Positions 1 to 10,679 of a stretch of 64,000 bases of DNA are shown here, piece by piece. The stretch comes from Bettongia penicillata ogilbyi (taxonomy: Eukaryota; Chordata; Mammalia; Diprotodontia; Potoroidae), in assembly GCA_023548195.1 (NCBI GenBank), contig JAJHZJ010000496.1, positions 8,543,644 through 8,607,643 on the forward strand, written 5' to 3'. The translations under genes and the position numbers were made by a program. Below the pieces are notes generated by a model. It was not told the origin of the DNA. It made no database searches and worked only from the letters and a program-made list of their open reading frames with translations. Positions within the stretch are counted from its first letter, which is position 1. Each line of letters begins with the position of its first letter.

Positions 1-9
1 CTATAAAAT

Positions 10-60
10 GGGGAATTTGATATATGACCTTCCAGTACTAAATCTATCCCCTTATGTTCC
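10..60 (+). repeat. SINE 3' tail remnant
   Basis: The stretch reads like the worn 3' end of a marsupial SINE, where the consensus runs 'aaggtcccttccagctctaaatc'; here 'gaccttccagtactaaatct' is visible. The rest of the element lies outside the window or is lost. Confidence 0.4.
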
Positions 61-147
61 AGGAGAGTTTTAATCATTTCTGATAGCTTTCTTCAAACCA
101 TGGGAAATTATATTTGTTTCCGACCACATCTTAGAATTACAGTGATC

Positions 148-300
148 AAGATGGAAGGGATCTTGGAGGCCATTTTGTCTGATCCTTCATTTTATGGAAG
201 AGGAAACTGAGGCCCCAAGTGACCTCAGCCCCACTCCCAGACCCAAGGTTCTTTGCACTGGACACTGACTACCCTGCCCTATGTGGGATCATTTGTTTTC
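148..300 (+). repeat. MIR/THER-like SINE fragment
   Basis: It contains 'tggaagggatcttggaggcc' followed by 'gaggaaactgaggcccc', the order found in mammalian CORE/MIR-type SINEs. It is diverged and lacks clear ends. Confidence 0.55.
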
Positions 301-580
301 TTCTCTAACTGGGACTTAATTCTAAGTTCTGGCTCTTGGGCTATCTTTCCATGATTTGTAATCACAGACCATCTGCAAAAGTTTCAGATGGAAGTCTGAA
401 ACCATTTCAAGCACAGGGTAACTGACTCTTAAGGATCTACAAAAGCTCAACCAGCTTTCCATTCAACAGTCTACTGCACATTCATCATCAGAATTCTTCT
501 GATTGTTCCTGTGCAGACACTTATTGAGGTTGAGTTCTTTTAAGGGACTCTGGAGGGTGCATAGTAATGTTCCAGGTCTT

Positions 581-611
581 GGGGAATGGGGGGGAGTAGG
601 GAAGGTGGGGG
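581..611 (+). other. Predicted G-quadruplex motif
   Basis: Four G runs (GGGG, GGGGGGG, GGG, GGGGG) are separated by loops of 3, 4 and 5 nt, which fits the classical G3+N1-7 rule. The tract sits just upstream of a MIR-like element. No promoter or gene is recognisable beside it, so any function is unknown. Confidence 0.6.
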
Positions 612-627
612 AGAAGCCCCCAGAGAG

Positions 628-846
628 TTCATGTTTATATAGCACTTTCAAGCTCACCAAGGCCTTTTACACATATGAGCAAATTCATCTGATCCTAATA
701 ACATTATGACAGTGGTACAAATAGCTGCCATTTTATAAGTTAAAGATATGGAGTCCAGGAAAACTTAAATGACTTGCCTAAGGTCACAGTGGTAGTAAGC
801 AGAAGAGTCAGGACTTGAACTCAGGCTTTTCTGACTCAAGTCAGGG
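628..846 (+). repeat. MIR/THER-like SINE
   Basis: Ordered similarity to the MIR-type consensus: 'tttatatagcactttcaag' at the left, then a 'cattttataagttaaag' block, then 'cttgcctaaggtcacagtgg' and 'ggacttgaactcaggctttt' to the right. It is nearly full length and old. The open frame that overlaps its right half is incidental. Confidence 0.7.
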
Positions 847-1059
847 ACTGGTAAAGTTTAAAAAGTTAGTTATTCTTATTAGGTCAAAAGAAAATGACAA
901 AGTGTTCAAACTGGCTAATGTTCAGAAATCAATGTTGAGAATATTTCTAAAGAAGCAGTTTTGGGAAAAAAAATCTTACCAAAACATAAAAGAAAAGCTT
1001 CCTAGAGATTGAGGGACTAGTCAATAACTATCCCTGACAAGCAACTTTGATTGTATCTT

Positions 1060-1215
1060 AAGAAACCTCAGGTCCCATCTTGTCTCTGACCAACTGCGTA
1101 ACCATAAACAGACACTTGGTGACTCAGAGCCTCTTTCCTAACGGTATGAGGAGAAGACTCAACTAGATGCCACGTCCTTTTCCTGACCTAAAATTGAGTC
1201 TATTCTAAAGCATCA
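1060..1215 (+). repeat. SINE fragment
   Basis: The middle and 3' part of a marsupial SINE is recognisable from 'gactcagagcctctttccta' and 'gactcaactagatgcc', which match the 'cctcagtttcct...gactagatg' segment. It is strongly diverged. Confidence 0.45.
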
Positions 1216-1249
1216 AAACACAAAAGCAGCCCTACAGTCAAGCGAGGGT

Positions 1250-1440
1250 TAAGTCACTGAGGACAGACAGTGCCAAGTGCCAAGGACTGAGAGGAAGGAA
1301 GGGTCACTGTGCCCTGGGAAGATTCACTGGGAAACAGAACTGACTGGGGCCTTGAAGGATAAGTAGGAAGGAGGCAACATAGGGATGAATTCCAGGACAG
1401 TGGAATAACGTAACACCAAAGAGGGACAGTTCTCAAAAAT
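1250..1440 (-). repeat. L2 fragment, antisense
   Basis: The purine-rich string with 'ggccttgaaggataagtagg' and 'gaattccaggacagtgg' resembles the antisense of the L2 3' half, where the consensus reads 'cttgaagga...cattccagg'. The similarity is weak. Confidence 0.4.
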
Positions 1441-1469
1441 GGGCACCCATGTGCCTGTGCCATGCATCT

Positions 1470-1690
1470 CAACTTAAGACCTGGATTGAATTTTTTCCTC
1501 TAAGTAACCTTGTACAATTCATTCACCTTCTCTGGCTTCAGTTTCCTTAACTGTAAGACAAGGGAGCTGGGCTACATAATTTCTAAGATCTCTTCTAATT
1601 CTAATCTGCAATCCTATGAAGAGGGCTACATAATTTCTAAGATCTCTTCTAATTCTAATCTGCAATCCTATGAAGAGGGCTAGCAACAGA
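1470..1690 (+). repeat. SINE fragment with internal 54-bp tandem duplication
   Basis: A marsupial SINE 3' portion ('ggcttcagtttccttaactg' followed by the tail ending 'atctgcaatcctatgaag'). Its last 54 bp occur twice in direct tandem without a mismatch: 1569-1622 and 1623-1676. The SINE itself is diverged, so the duplication is much younger than the insertion. The antisense open frame here simply repeats the same 18 residues. Confidence 0.8.
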
Positions 1691-2089
1691 AGTTGCCAAG
1701 AAAACACAATTCATGGTTTACATCTGGTGTGACCCTTTAGGACCAGAGACTCCCACAACTTGTTTGGGAAAGTGATGGACAGTGCTAGGCAAGTTCAAAT
1801 CAAGGATTAAGTTCCCTGACTTCATCTCAACTGAGTGCTTGATAGGAATGGAAAATAATGCCAAAGAGTGAAGGATGGGCTGCATTAGGCAGGAACCAGA
1901 CACATGAAATAAAATGATTGTGACAGTCTAGGCATCTGAAACTCCAAGTCAGCTTTAAACAGGACTTAGAGTGGGTGAGAAATCTTGCAGATAACAAATT
2001 ACAGAAATGTGCACAAGGCTCCCTGACTACACACAGATTCCTTTTCTCTAGAAGGGCATCCTGAAGGATATCAGATAAGTGCAAATACA

Positions 2090-2990
2090 GTTGTGACTTT
2101 CATGAGTATTAACACAAGGCTTACATTACCTATATGTTATTTTCTTATAAAGGTCTCATTTATGAAGGAGGGAGCACCTAAGCATCTCAAAAATCCCTAC
2201 TTTTAGGTTTGAAAAAAATCCAGTTATTAAGTACTAATCCCACAAAAGCCAAAGGAAATGCTTTTAAAGGTTTGGTTATTTTTTTTTAAGGAGTTTCATT
2301 AAGTGGTTAAAAATTTTTAACAGTAATGGATTGCTTAACATCACAATCCTGTGCACTATTATATACTGCAGGAAGATACCTTAGAAAGTGGTGAGTCACA
2401 TAAGGGTCATAAGCCCAAATCTAATCTTTAGCTGAAACTTTCTCTATGTAGGTCAACAGTGACTAAATTTTAAGGATGATGGACTAGGAGCATGAATGTG
2501 AGTTGATAGGAATATTTCAAGAGAAGATTACCAAGAATGAAGAATGAGAAAGAGTAATTGTGGAAATACCATGCTGAGTCTTGCAGGGAAGGAGCTCCTC
2601 TACCTAAGGTTTTTGGCAAGAAAAAGGCTAAGAACAGAACAAGCACACTGCCCGTGACCACACCACGTCCCCTCCTGTTAGTCACCCTGGACACGCTGCC
2701 TGCTGAGCCACGGGACAGAAGGCATGACAAAGGACAGGAAGACTGGTTCCCTTCCAGGCCTCCTTACACATGAGACTTGCAATTTCATACTAAGTGTGTC
2801 TTGTCGCTAAGGCCATTCAAAGTGCTCCAAAAAGTACAAATGCATCATGGCATCTCCGTCATGTTAAGTTTTACAGCCACACAGAGTAACACAGGCTCCA
2901 GAAAACTTTCAAAAACCCAATGGTGAACTGAAGGAAAGATCTGCATTTTATACTGCTGATGAAAATGTTGGCTGGGTGCAGGGTCTTTCT
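2090..2990. other. Unassigned stretch
   Basis: I see no convincing repeat, gene or RNA here. Short overlapping open frames on both strands (for example around 2470-2770) have no recognisable domain and no splice context, and they look random. Confidence 0.5.
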
Positions 2991-3104
2991 CATCTACAGG
3001 TCTGCTATGTCTTTCTGTCAGAGCATACACAAAGTGCCTAACACTTAAGAAATCAGGCATCAGCAGACATTGGCCACACACTGCTGAAGGGACTCTAATG
3101 ACCC

Positions 3105-3145
3105 TCACAACTTGACACACAGTAAGTGCTTAATAAATGCATGTT
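3105..3145 (+). repeat. L2 3' terminus
   Basis: The string 'gacacacagtaagtgcttaa' followed by 'taaatgcatgtt' is the standard L2 3' end ('cacatagtaggcgcttaataaatgc'). Only the last ~40 bp are clear. Confidence 0.6.
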
Positions 3146-3569
3146 AAAGTGCACCTCTTCATTATTTGACCTACACTTGCTTTTCAAGACTAAAAAATAT
3201 CCATCACCCTTAATGATGATATTTGAGTATGGTTTAAGATCCTCACTTGTGTAATAATTACAGATAATATTATAAAGTGCGTTCACGTGGTCACATAAGT
3301 TTAGATATGCCCCACAAAAATCTATTTCTTTTTCTCCCTGATTTCAGTGGGCCCCCTTCCCTCAAGACTTCACATGCCAGTTGGCTTTGTACACTTAAAA
3401 AATGTTTGTTTTGGAAGAAACCTTAGAGCACAAGCTCTTAACCTAGGATCCTTGTTTGTTCTATTTTTATGACTGTATTTCAATATAATTGGTCTCCTTT
3501 GTAATTCTATGTATTTTGTTTTTAAAAACACCTTGCCAAGGGGATCCATGACACAAAACGAGGATAATC

Positions 3570-3705
3570 TACTTCAACAGGCTCCCCCTTCATTTTACAG
3601 ATAAAAGAACTGAGGCCTAGCAAGGTTAAGTGATCTTCCCAGCTCCCACAGCCACTAACAAGCAGTGCTGGCTTTGGAGTCTGTCCCTGGCATTTTTTCC
3701 ATTAC
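3570..3705 (+). repeat. MIR-like SINE fragment
   Basis: It shows 'cattttacagataaaagaac', 'tgaggcctagcaaggttaag' and 'tgatcttccc' in the MIR order, ending near 'ccattactccatggtgc'. Confidence 0.6.
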
Positions 3706-3929
3706 TCCATGGTGCTGAAAGAGGTTGACAATGCACTTTTGCAATCATCTCACTGGAGCAGACAACCACAGGAGGTGAGAACGACAGAAATACTCCTCCT
3801 TTACAGAGAGGCTGAGTTCCTGGCCCCAGGGTTTCCCCTGAACTCATGCTCAGCACTCCAGTTACTGCCACATCCACACATTTCAGGTACTTTATTCTTA
3901 TGATCATTTGTTTTGTTGCCTTCACTCAT

Positions 3930-4008
3930 CGCTGAGGCCAGATGTGAACTCAGGAGGAGTCGTCTTCCTTGCTCCAAGCCCCGCACTGTCCACTGTGCCA
4001 CACAGCTG
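3930..4008 (-). repeat. SINE 5' part, antisense
   Basis: 'aggccagatgtgaactcagg' followed by 'ctccaagccccgcactgtcc' and 'actgtgccacac' is the reverse complement of the tRNA-derived head of the marsupial SINE. Confidence 0.6.
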
Positions 4009-4014
4009 TCCTGT

Positions 4015-4880
4015 TAAGGTGACACAGACACCTCCCCTCTTCGCTATAAACACAAATTTCCTAAAAGGTAAGTTTCAAAGTCCAGTTCCATTTTGAAATT
4101 TATTTTCTTAAGAAATTTGATTAAGTTGTATGTTTATTTTGAGTGGATTAGAAAAAATTTTGAGGGTTTAGGTCACTGAAAACTGCAGGTAGTAGCAAAA
4201 GAAGGACTAGCTTTGATCACTACAGTCTTAACTTAATTGTGGCAGCAAGCAAACAGCTAAGCCCCACATCCTCTGATATTTCTGAAATAGGTAACTGGGG
4301 GCACCTGAGACAACTGTCTACCAGCATTTAGCTCTGTGATGAGCTGAAAAATGAGAGATTTCCCAAGTAATGATTCAACCAGCACAGTGGCAAACTGCAG
4401 AGTCTTTCTTTCTGGATACTCCCTCTCTTCTTTCCGGGATTCTGGAACACTACTATCTCCCAGTTTACCTACTATCTTATGTGGTTCATCATCCATCACA
4501 CCCCTACATTTCAGGACTCTTCCAAGATTCTATTCTAAGACTGGTTTACTGTGATCTGACACAGAAGCTAGGAGCTTCTGCTGCCAGGAGAAGAGTAACT
4601 CCTCCACCCTATGAGAGAGATACCCACAGGAGTCACTGAAGTTCAAAGCAACTGGGGCAGAGGTAGAGATCACGAACAGGGCAGCAATTTCCTCCATTTC
4701 CTTCAAAGGACTTTATATGATATCATGCCTTATTTGTGTGCATGGGCTCCCGCACCCCAGAGCAGACCTTCTCTAAGTGCTCCATGCCACCAGCATGCAG
4801 GAAATTACGAGGGCACTGGATTTATTTCTGGATCATAACCCAGCCCTTCAACGCTGTGTATGAATGCTGAAAGAAGCTAA
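4015..4880. other. Unassigned stretch
   Basis: No repeat or gene is recognised. There is a GTAAGT string at about 4067, but the sequence before it has no good acceptor or coding frame. Confidence 0.45.
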
Positions 4881-4899
4881 AGTCTTTAACGATAGTAGT

Positions 4900-5060
4900 T
4901 ATGATAATCAACAAGTATTTACTGAGTATCTACCATGTACAAGAGACATTGTAAAGAATGTGTTGTTACTCAAGGAATTTATAACTGCCTTCAGGAGACA
5001 AAGTGACCAAAGAAAGCTTACACTGTACAAGATTTCAAGTTGGGAGCCATTTGAGGGGCT
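4900..5060 (-). repeat. L2 3' end, antisense
   Basis: 'caacaagtatttactgagta' and 'tctaccatgtacaagagaca', then 'ctcaaggaatttataactgc', match the antisense of the L2 3' end ('caagcatttattaagcacctactatgtgccaggcactgtg'). Confidence 0.65.
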
Positions 5061-6700
5061 TGCTTGTCTAAGAAAGAAAAGAAGCAAACAGCAGGTTGTA
5101 GGGGTGGGGTGGTCATGTTTAGTGGAAGCAAGCTGATTTTTACAATCATTTTTACAATCTTGGCTCCCATATACCTTTCCAGTCTCATTTCAGAATATAT
5201 GCAGTCACACATTCATGATGCCAATCATATTAATTTGGCAGCTATGGCCTTTTTTCACCCCACAATTCATAACTTTTTCACTCCGTAACTGCACAAGTGG
5301 TCAGTCCTTAATATTTGCAAACTTCTCAAAACATGGTTCTAGAGACACTTCCTAACAAGGTCTTTCTGGATTTTCAGGTAGCCCATTACTAGCATCAGTT
5401 TCCTCCTGAAATGACTGATTATGTTGCATTCACTAATCTGTGTATATATACTGCCCCATCCCACCCAGAGTCTAGAGTTCTTTAAGACCAAGAAAATATT
5501 TTCTTTTATCTAGCCTTAAAGGTCTTTGACAAATTGAATTCACAATTACACTTCATTCCTGAAATGACTTTTGGTAGACTTTGAGAAAATATGAAAATGG
5601 GGCAATGTGAAATATAAAAAATCCAAACTGAACCATACACATACCTACAATATGAATACTAAAAGCCCTACAAAATGTACACTAGCCATAGAAGGCCAGG
5701 GCTAGTAGGACTACCTTATAACAAAATCATTTTGGTAATTCCACAATTTAAAAAAAAATTCTAGGATACATTTCAAGACTGACCCACTGACCCAGTTCAA
5801 GAGTGCAGTCTTCTCTATTGCCAAGTGTGAGAACCAAACTCCAGCAGACAGTTAAGAGAGAAAAAAATCTTCTAATTCACTCACCCTTAGTCACACAAAG
5901 AGGCAAGGGCCCTCACACCTCCACCTAGACAAAACAGCTTAAGCAGAAAATACTCCCTCTTCTCCCTTTGCAGGTCCATAAAACCTGAGGGGTCTTTACG
6001 AAGCCTATGTCATAGTGCTTCGAGCTACCCAAGCTTGCCAACTCCAACAGGTCAATTCCTGATCAAAATTTACTTCACTTTGGCTGAATCGTACTAGGTG
6101 ACCGTGGGGCTAGTCCGATACACCAAGCTCTCTGGTCACAAAATAACTGCAGAATTAAGAGGAAGATGAATAAAGAAGAAAGTAAACCTCCTGTGTCAAA
6201 AAGTATTGGAACTTAATTGTTACGCACATATATTCATTGATGATTGTTGGGGGAGAGGGGGGAGGAAATGGCTTATTTCAGATCTACGATTCTTCCCCTC
6301 CAAAGGCAAAGGTGTCAAGCAGGGGTGGAGGGAGTAAGGAGAGGAGAAAGGAGAAGATTATAATTGGAAAATATCTGACAAAATAAAAACACAAAAGAAT
6401 ATAGATAACTCTGAGTCGCTATAGGCAGGCCAAGAGCCTGATGTTGGTTCAGTAGTCCCATCTTTATTTGCGTTTGACACCAATGCTTCAGGGAATTCCA
6501 AGATCAGGAAACCCTTCCATCACCCACAAAAACCACCTGTAGTGACACTGAACTGCATGGGGACCAGAGGTTATCCTCACTGCATGTGACTCAGCGTTTT
6601 GGAAAAACAGCCCTAGCATACACAGTTTTTTTTCCGGGATATCCTTTACACATCAAGCAGAAAATGTGGGTTCTTCAGCACCAGATTTGGAGAATGCTAG
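5060..6700. other. Mostly unassigned; weak L2 trace and a CpG pocket
   Basis: A weak L2 3'-end trace lies at about 5430-5520. At 5974 a good plus-strand acceptor ('tctccctttgcag') opens into 121 nt without a stop and with several CpGs, but the only nearby donors are poor. A G-rich string at 6249-6264 is not a full quadruplex motif. Nothing here is secure. Confidence 0.4.
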
Positions 6701-6714
6701 CTTAATGTTTTATA

Positions 6715-7860
6715 CTTTCAGAATCAAACATTTATTAAATGCAGGCATTATGCTAAGTGTTAGAGATACAAAAGCAGTCCCTCCTCTCAAAGAGCTCACT
6801 GCCTCGTGGAAGAGACAGTTGGTAAACAACTCTCTCAATATGCTGTGCAGAGGATAAACATTACAGAGCAGTCAGTAGTATTCTAGCTGAGACTTGAAGG
6901 AAGCCAGAAAAGCTAAGAGGCAGAGATGAGTAGGAAAAGCATTCCAGCCATGGGGGATAGGAAGAGAAAATGCCCAGAGTCTGAGACATGGAGGCCATGA
7001 CACTGGCTCAAAGATGTGAGGAGAAATGAGGCACAGAAGGCCTGGCAAGGTGGGGAAGGAGGATTATGAAGTAGGTCCTGGGGGTGACAAGATGCCATAG
7101 GAGCTTAATGAGCAGGGCCTGACATGGTCAGACCTTCGATTTAGGAAGATCATTGTGACAACTAAACAGAAAACAGGCTGGAGAAGGGAGAGGAGGCTTT
7201 GAGCAAAAGCATTTATGAGATAAAATCAACATGCCCTGACAACTGACTGAATGTGGGGGATGGGATAAGAAGGAGTCAAGAATCCAGGATGAGAGCCTGG
7301 GATTGGGATGATGACCGTAATCCTCAACAGTAGGATAGAAGTTTGGAAGTTTCCCAAACTGTCTGGGAAAAAAGTTTGGGAAAAAAGATAACAATTTGAG
7401 TTTGGACATCCTGAGTTTAAGATGTCTACGGGACATCTAGTTAGAAACATTCAATAGGCACTTAGAAATGTAAGAATAAAGGTCAGCAAAGATTTTAATG
7501 CTGGATAAATACTTCTGCAAATCATCCGCAAAGACATGATCACCGAATTCATGGTAAGTGATGAGAGTACCCAGTGAAAATGTCATAAAGAGAGAAGAGG
7601 GCCTGGGCTGAGCCCTGTGGGACACACTGGGGTAGGAGAGATGATCCAAAAGAGAGACAGGAATGAATGGAGAGGGAGAAGAACCTGGGGAGAGCAGTGT
7701 CAGAAAAACCTAGAGAGAATAATCAAGGAGAAGACGATCTCCAGTGTCAGAAGCTGCAGAGAAGTCAAGAATGAGGAAAGACCACTGGATCTGGCAACTT
7801 GGAGAGAGTAGTTTAAGTTGAGTGATGAGGCTGGGTATTCTGATAGCTTATTCCTACACC
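6715..7860 (-). mobile_element. L2 LINE, 3' half, minus strand
   Basis: The plus strand begins with 'tcaaacatttattaaatgca', the antisense L2 3' end, and continues colinearly into the reverse transcriptase ORF. Between about 7436 and 7260 the minus strand reads 'MSRRHLKLRMSKLKLLSFFP' and then 'NPRLSSWILDS', both typical of the region after the L2 RT catalytic motif. The right part (7690-7800) is the antisense of the L2 segment around 'AFDTVDH'. Stops and frameshifts break it, and it is 5' truncated. Confidence 0.85.
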
Positions 7861-8061
7861 AGGCTGCCTTTTGATAATAAAATGTACTGATTAAAGCAAC
7901 AATTACCAAGTTTTGAATCTTAGACCCTAGAGTATAGAAGGAGAAGCAAGATAGAATAGGACCTGAGGAGTACGGAAGAAGGGGAAGACAGAGAGACTAA
8001 CAGGAAGAAAGAGAAAGAAGGGAAGTGGGAAGAGGGCAGGGGAAAGGAGGGGAGAAGGAAG

Positions 8062-8290
8062 GAAAGGGCAAGCTAGGTGGTGCAGTGGAGAGAGCTGGGC
8101 CTGGAGTCAGAAAACCTGAGTTCAAATATAGCCTCAGTTACTTAACCAGCTGGGTAACCCTGGTTTTGCCTCAGTTTTCTCATCTGTAAAATGAGCTGGA
8201 GAAGAATGGCAAACCACCCTAATAATTTTGCTAAGAAAACCCCAAATGGGATCACAGAGTCAGACACAACTGAAACGAATGTACAACATA
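8062..8290 (+). mobile_element. tRNA-derived marsupial SINE, near full length
   Basis: The head contains a Pol III A-box-like TGGTGCAGTGG at 8078-8088 and a B-box-like GAGTTCAAATA at 8118-8128. Next come 'gcctcagttttctcatctgt', 'aaatgagctggagaagaatg', 'aaccccaaatgggatcac' and 'agtcagacacaactgaaacg'. This long 3' extension is the marsupial hallmark that I used to place the organism. Confidence 0.9.
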
Positions 8291-8689
8291 GAAAGGAGGA
8301 AAGAGAATCCTAAATGTTTTATCTTTAGGTTAGCAGTTTAGCTTTCTAAAAGAAGTTAAAGAGTTGTGACATTTGGTATCACTCTGATGATATGTACTCA
8401 AAATGAGATTTTGGAGTAAGAAAAACAGCACACCAGTTCATCAACTAGACTTCACATAAATCTCCATGAATATGCTGACTAAATGTGGCCTTCCTTTGGA
8501 ATGTTAATTTCTGGCCAGAAAAAAAAGATGCATGGGTACTTTCAGGAGAACTGGTCATGGTAGAGGAATGAGGCGAGATTCCCAACAAAATGGTGAACCA
8601 AATCCCACCCATCCACCTTTTTAACCCTTCCTTGAAGGTTGAATTATTCCTTTCCTACTCATCAACGCCAACGGGGAAGTGCAGCAAGA

Positions 8690-8905
8690 TAAAAAGCTGG
8701 ACTTCAAATTAGGAAGGGTTTCAGATCTTCAGACACCAGTTGTATGTCACTTAGCAACTCAGCCTCAGTTTCCTCATTTGAAAAGTAATAATTGTAATAG
8801 CAACTACCTCATAGGGTTGTTGTAAAGATCAAATGAAATGACATACATAAAGATCTTTGCAGGTACTTCAGAGCTATATCAATGCTAAATAATATTATTA
8901 AGAAA
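8690..8905 (+). repeat. SINE/MIR-type element
   Basis: Recognised from 'agcctcagtttcctcatttg', then 'ctacctcatagggttgttgt', 'aaagatcaaatgaaatgaca' and an 'aatgctaaataatattatta' tail, which is the standard order in these SINEs. The 5' head is degraded. Confidence 0.75.
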
Positions 8906-9640
8906 ATTTCATTAGGAGCTTGAAATAAAGAGGACAAGAACCCAATGATAAAAGAAAAGCCAGAAACTTCAAGCAGGACACAAACAGCTAAGATTGTGAT
9001 AATATAATTAAAAAAGAGAAGGATATTAGGAAGCAGATCTCAATTTTTTTTCACCTCTACAAATTGTAACATAATGTTACCCACTGTTCTCTTGGCTCCT
9101 TCTCTTCTGTCTACAAATATGCTAAAATGTCCTTCATCTAACGTAAGGCAAAGGGACCAGGGGAAGTTATAAGTGGATTAGAAGTCCTCAAAGTAAAGAG
9201 GTAATAGTGTTTCTCTTTGTTCGGAGGCAATTAAGTGAGACTTCCCCAGAGAATGAGGGCATGCTGAGTGGCTCCATACTTTCTTTCCCTCTTCAGTTGG
9301 GACAGCAATGAAGTTCCCTCGGATCACGTTGGTCCTCAAGTTTAGAGTCCTTGGAGGCCTAAGAACCAGGGCTTATACCTGAAAGACCCTGACTCTTCCC
9401 AACCCTCTCATGTTATTGCCTACCTTCTCTCCTTTTCTTCACTGATCACCTTCAGGAAGACTAGTATCCCGTTGAGTCCAATTTCTTACCATCATCTAAC
9501 CTAACTCACACACTGACTGCCTACAATCTGGCCTCAGTTCCTCTGACCTTAACTCAGAAAGCATTTCAGCAAACTACTACAGAACTGCAAGGCAGGGATA
9601 CTAAGTGCAGACAGAGAAGAAAGTACAAAGGAATCTGAAG
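8905..9640. other. Unassigned stretch
   Basis: I see no gene or clear repeat. Composition is ordinary, with a weakly pyrimidine-rich part at 9400-9550. Confidence 0.4.
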
Positions 9641-9654
9641 GAACAAATCCTAAT

Positions 9655-10215
9655 TCTCCTCGACTGTTCTGCATCTGCTCCTGTTGGTCACATTCTCCTC
9701 CTCCCTCGAAATCAGTCTCGCTCCGAACTCTCTGGAGCTCCACCTCTTGATGTGGAAATGCTTTCCTGCTTCATCTCCCTGCCCAGGGCTGCTGAACCTG
9801 GCTCGCCTTCAAGGCTCATCCAAGGTGCCACTTCTTACATAGTCTGTCAATAAATATTTATTAGGTGGCCCTATGTACTAGGTACTGGGCTAAGACTGGT
9901 GATCCCTGTTCTCCAGGGTTTCCCAATCTAAGAGGGGAGAGAACATGCAACTAAGCCTCAGCCCAAACAAGCTTAGATACAGGATAAATTTGGAACAACC
10001 AGTAAAGGGAATTAAGTTTAGAATTAAGAGGGATGGATTTCAGCTGAAATTCAAAGGAAGTTATCACTACCCCCCCTCCCCCAAAAAAGGCGGGGGCACA
10101 CAGCTATTTTGTATCTATTCTGTATTTACTTTTGTGTTGTCTTTGTATCTCTTAAGGCCTCACCCTAGGAGGACACCTAGAACATAGTTGGTGTTTAATA
10201 AAAGCTAATTCAGTT
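9655..10215 (+). mobile_element. L2 (+) split by an antisense L2 insertion
   Basis: 9655-9847 reads as the L2 sense strand up to 'gtgccacttcttacatagtc'. About 10110-10215 continues where that left off ('ctgtatttacttttgtgttg', 'acatagttggtgtttaataa'). Between them, 9848-10070 is an L2 3' end on the opposite strand ('tcaataaatatttattaggt', then 'ctaagaggggagagaacatg'). The order implies that a second L2 inserted into the first. Exact joints are uncertain by 10-30 bp. Confidence 0.65.
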
Positions 10216-10424
10216 GAAAGAATCATCAATTAACTCCAAGTATCTTCCAACCCTAAAATCCTACAGAATCATCTCCAAGTGTATACACACACACAGAGTG
10301 ATTATTTTATACTCAAAATTAATACTATACATAAAATAACTGAACTGCAGAAAAATAAAACTGATGTAATCTCTGCACTCCAGAAACTTACATTCTACTG
10401 GGGGAAAGGAGAGAATAAAACATT

Positions 10425-10672
10425 TTGATGTCATTTCAGTCATGCCCAACTCTTCGTGATCCCACTTCTGGGCAAATATACAGCAGTGGTTTGCCATTCC
10501 CTTCTCCAGCTCATTTTATAGATGAGGAAATTGAGGCAAATAGGGTTATGTGACTTGCCCAGAGTCACACAGCTAGCGAGTGTCTGAGACCAGATTTGAA
10601 CACAAGGAGATGGATCTTCCTATCTTCAAGCCCAACAGTCTATGCACTGTGCCACCTGACTGCCTCTAAGAG
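10425..10672 (-). mobile_element. Marsupial SINE, full length, minus strand
   Basis: The plus strand runs 'tcatttcagtcatgcccaac', 'cagtggtttgccattccctt', 'gatgaggaaattgaggcaaa', 'gagtcacacagctagcgagt' and 'actgtgccacctgactgcc', the exact reverse complement order of the element at 8062. The flanks 'agagaataaaac' (left) and 'aagagataaact' (right) could be a worn target-site duplication. Confidence 0.9.
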
Positions 10673-10679
10673 ATAAACT

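Noticed and set aside
1569..1676. CRISPR-like or satellite array
   Set aside because: Only two head-to-tail copies without spacers, inside a SINE, in a mammalian genome.
8062..8290. tRNA gene
   Set aside because: The A and B box similarity belongs to the SINE head; no cloverleaf or anticodon arm can be drawn.
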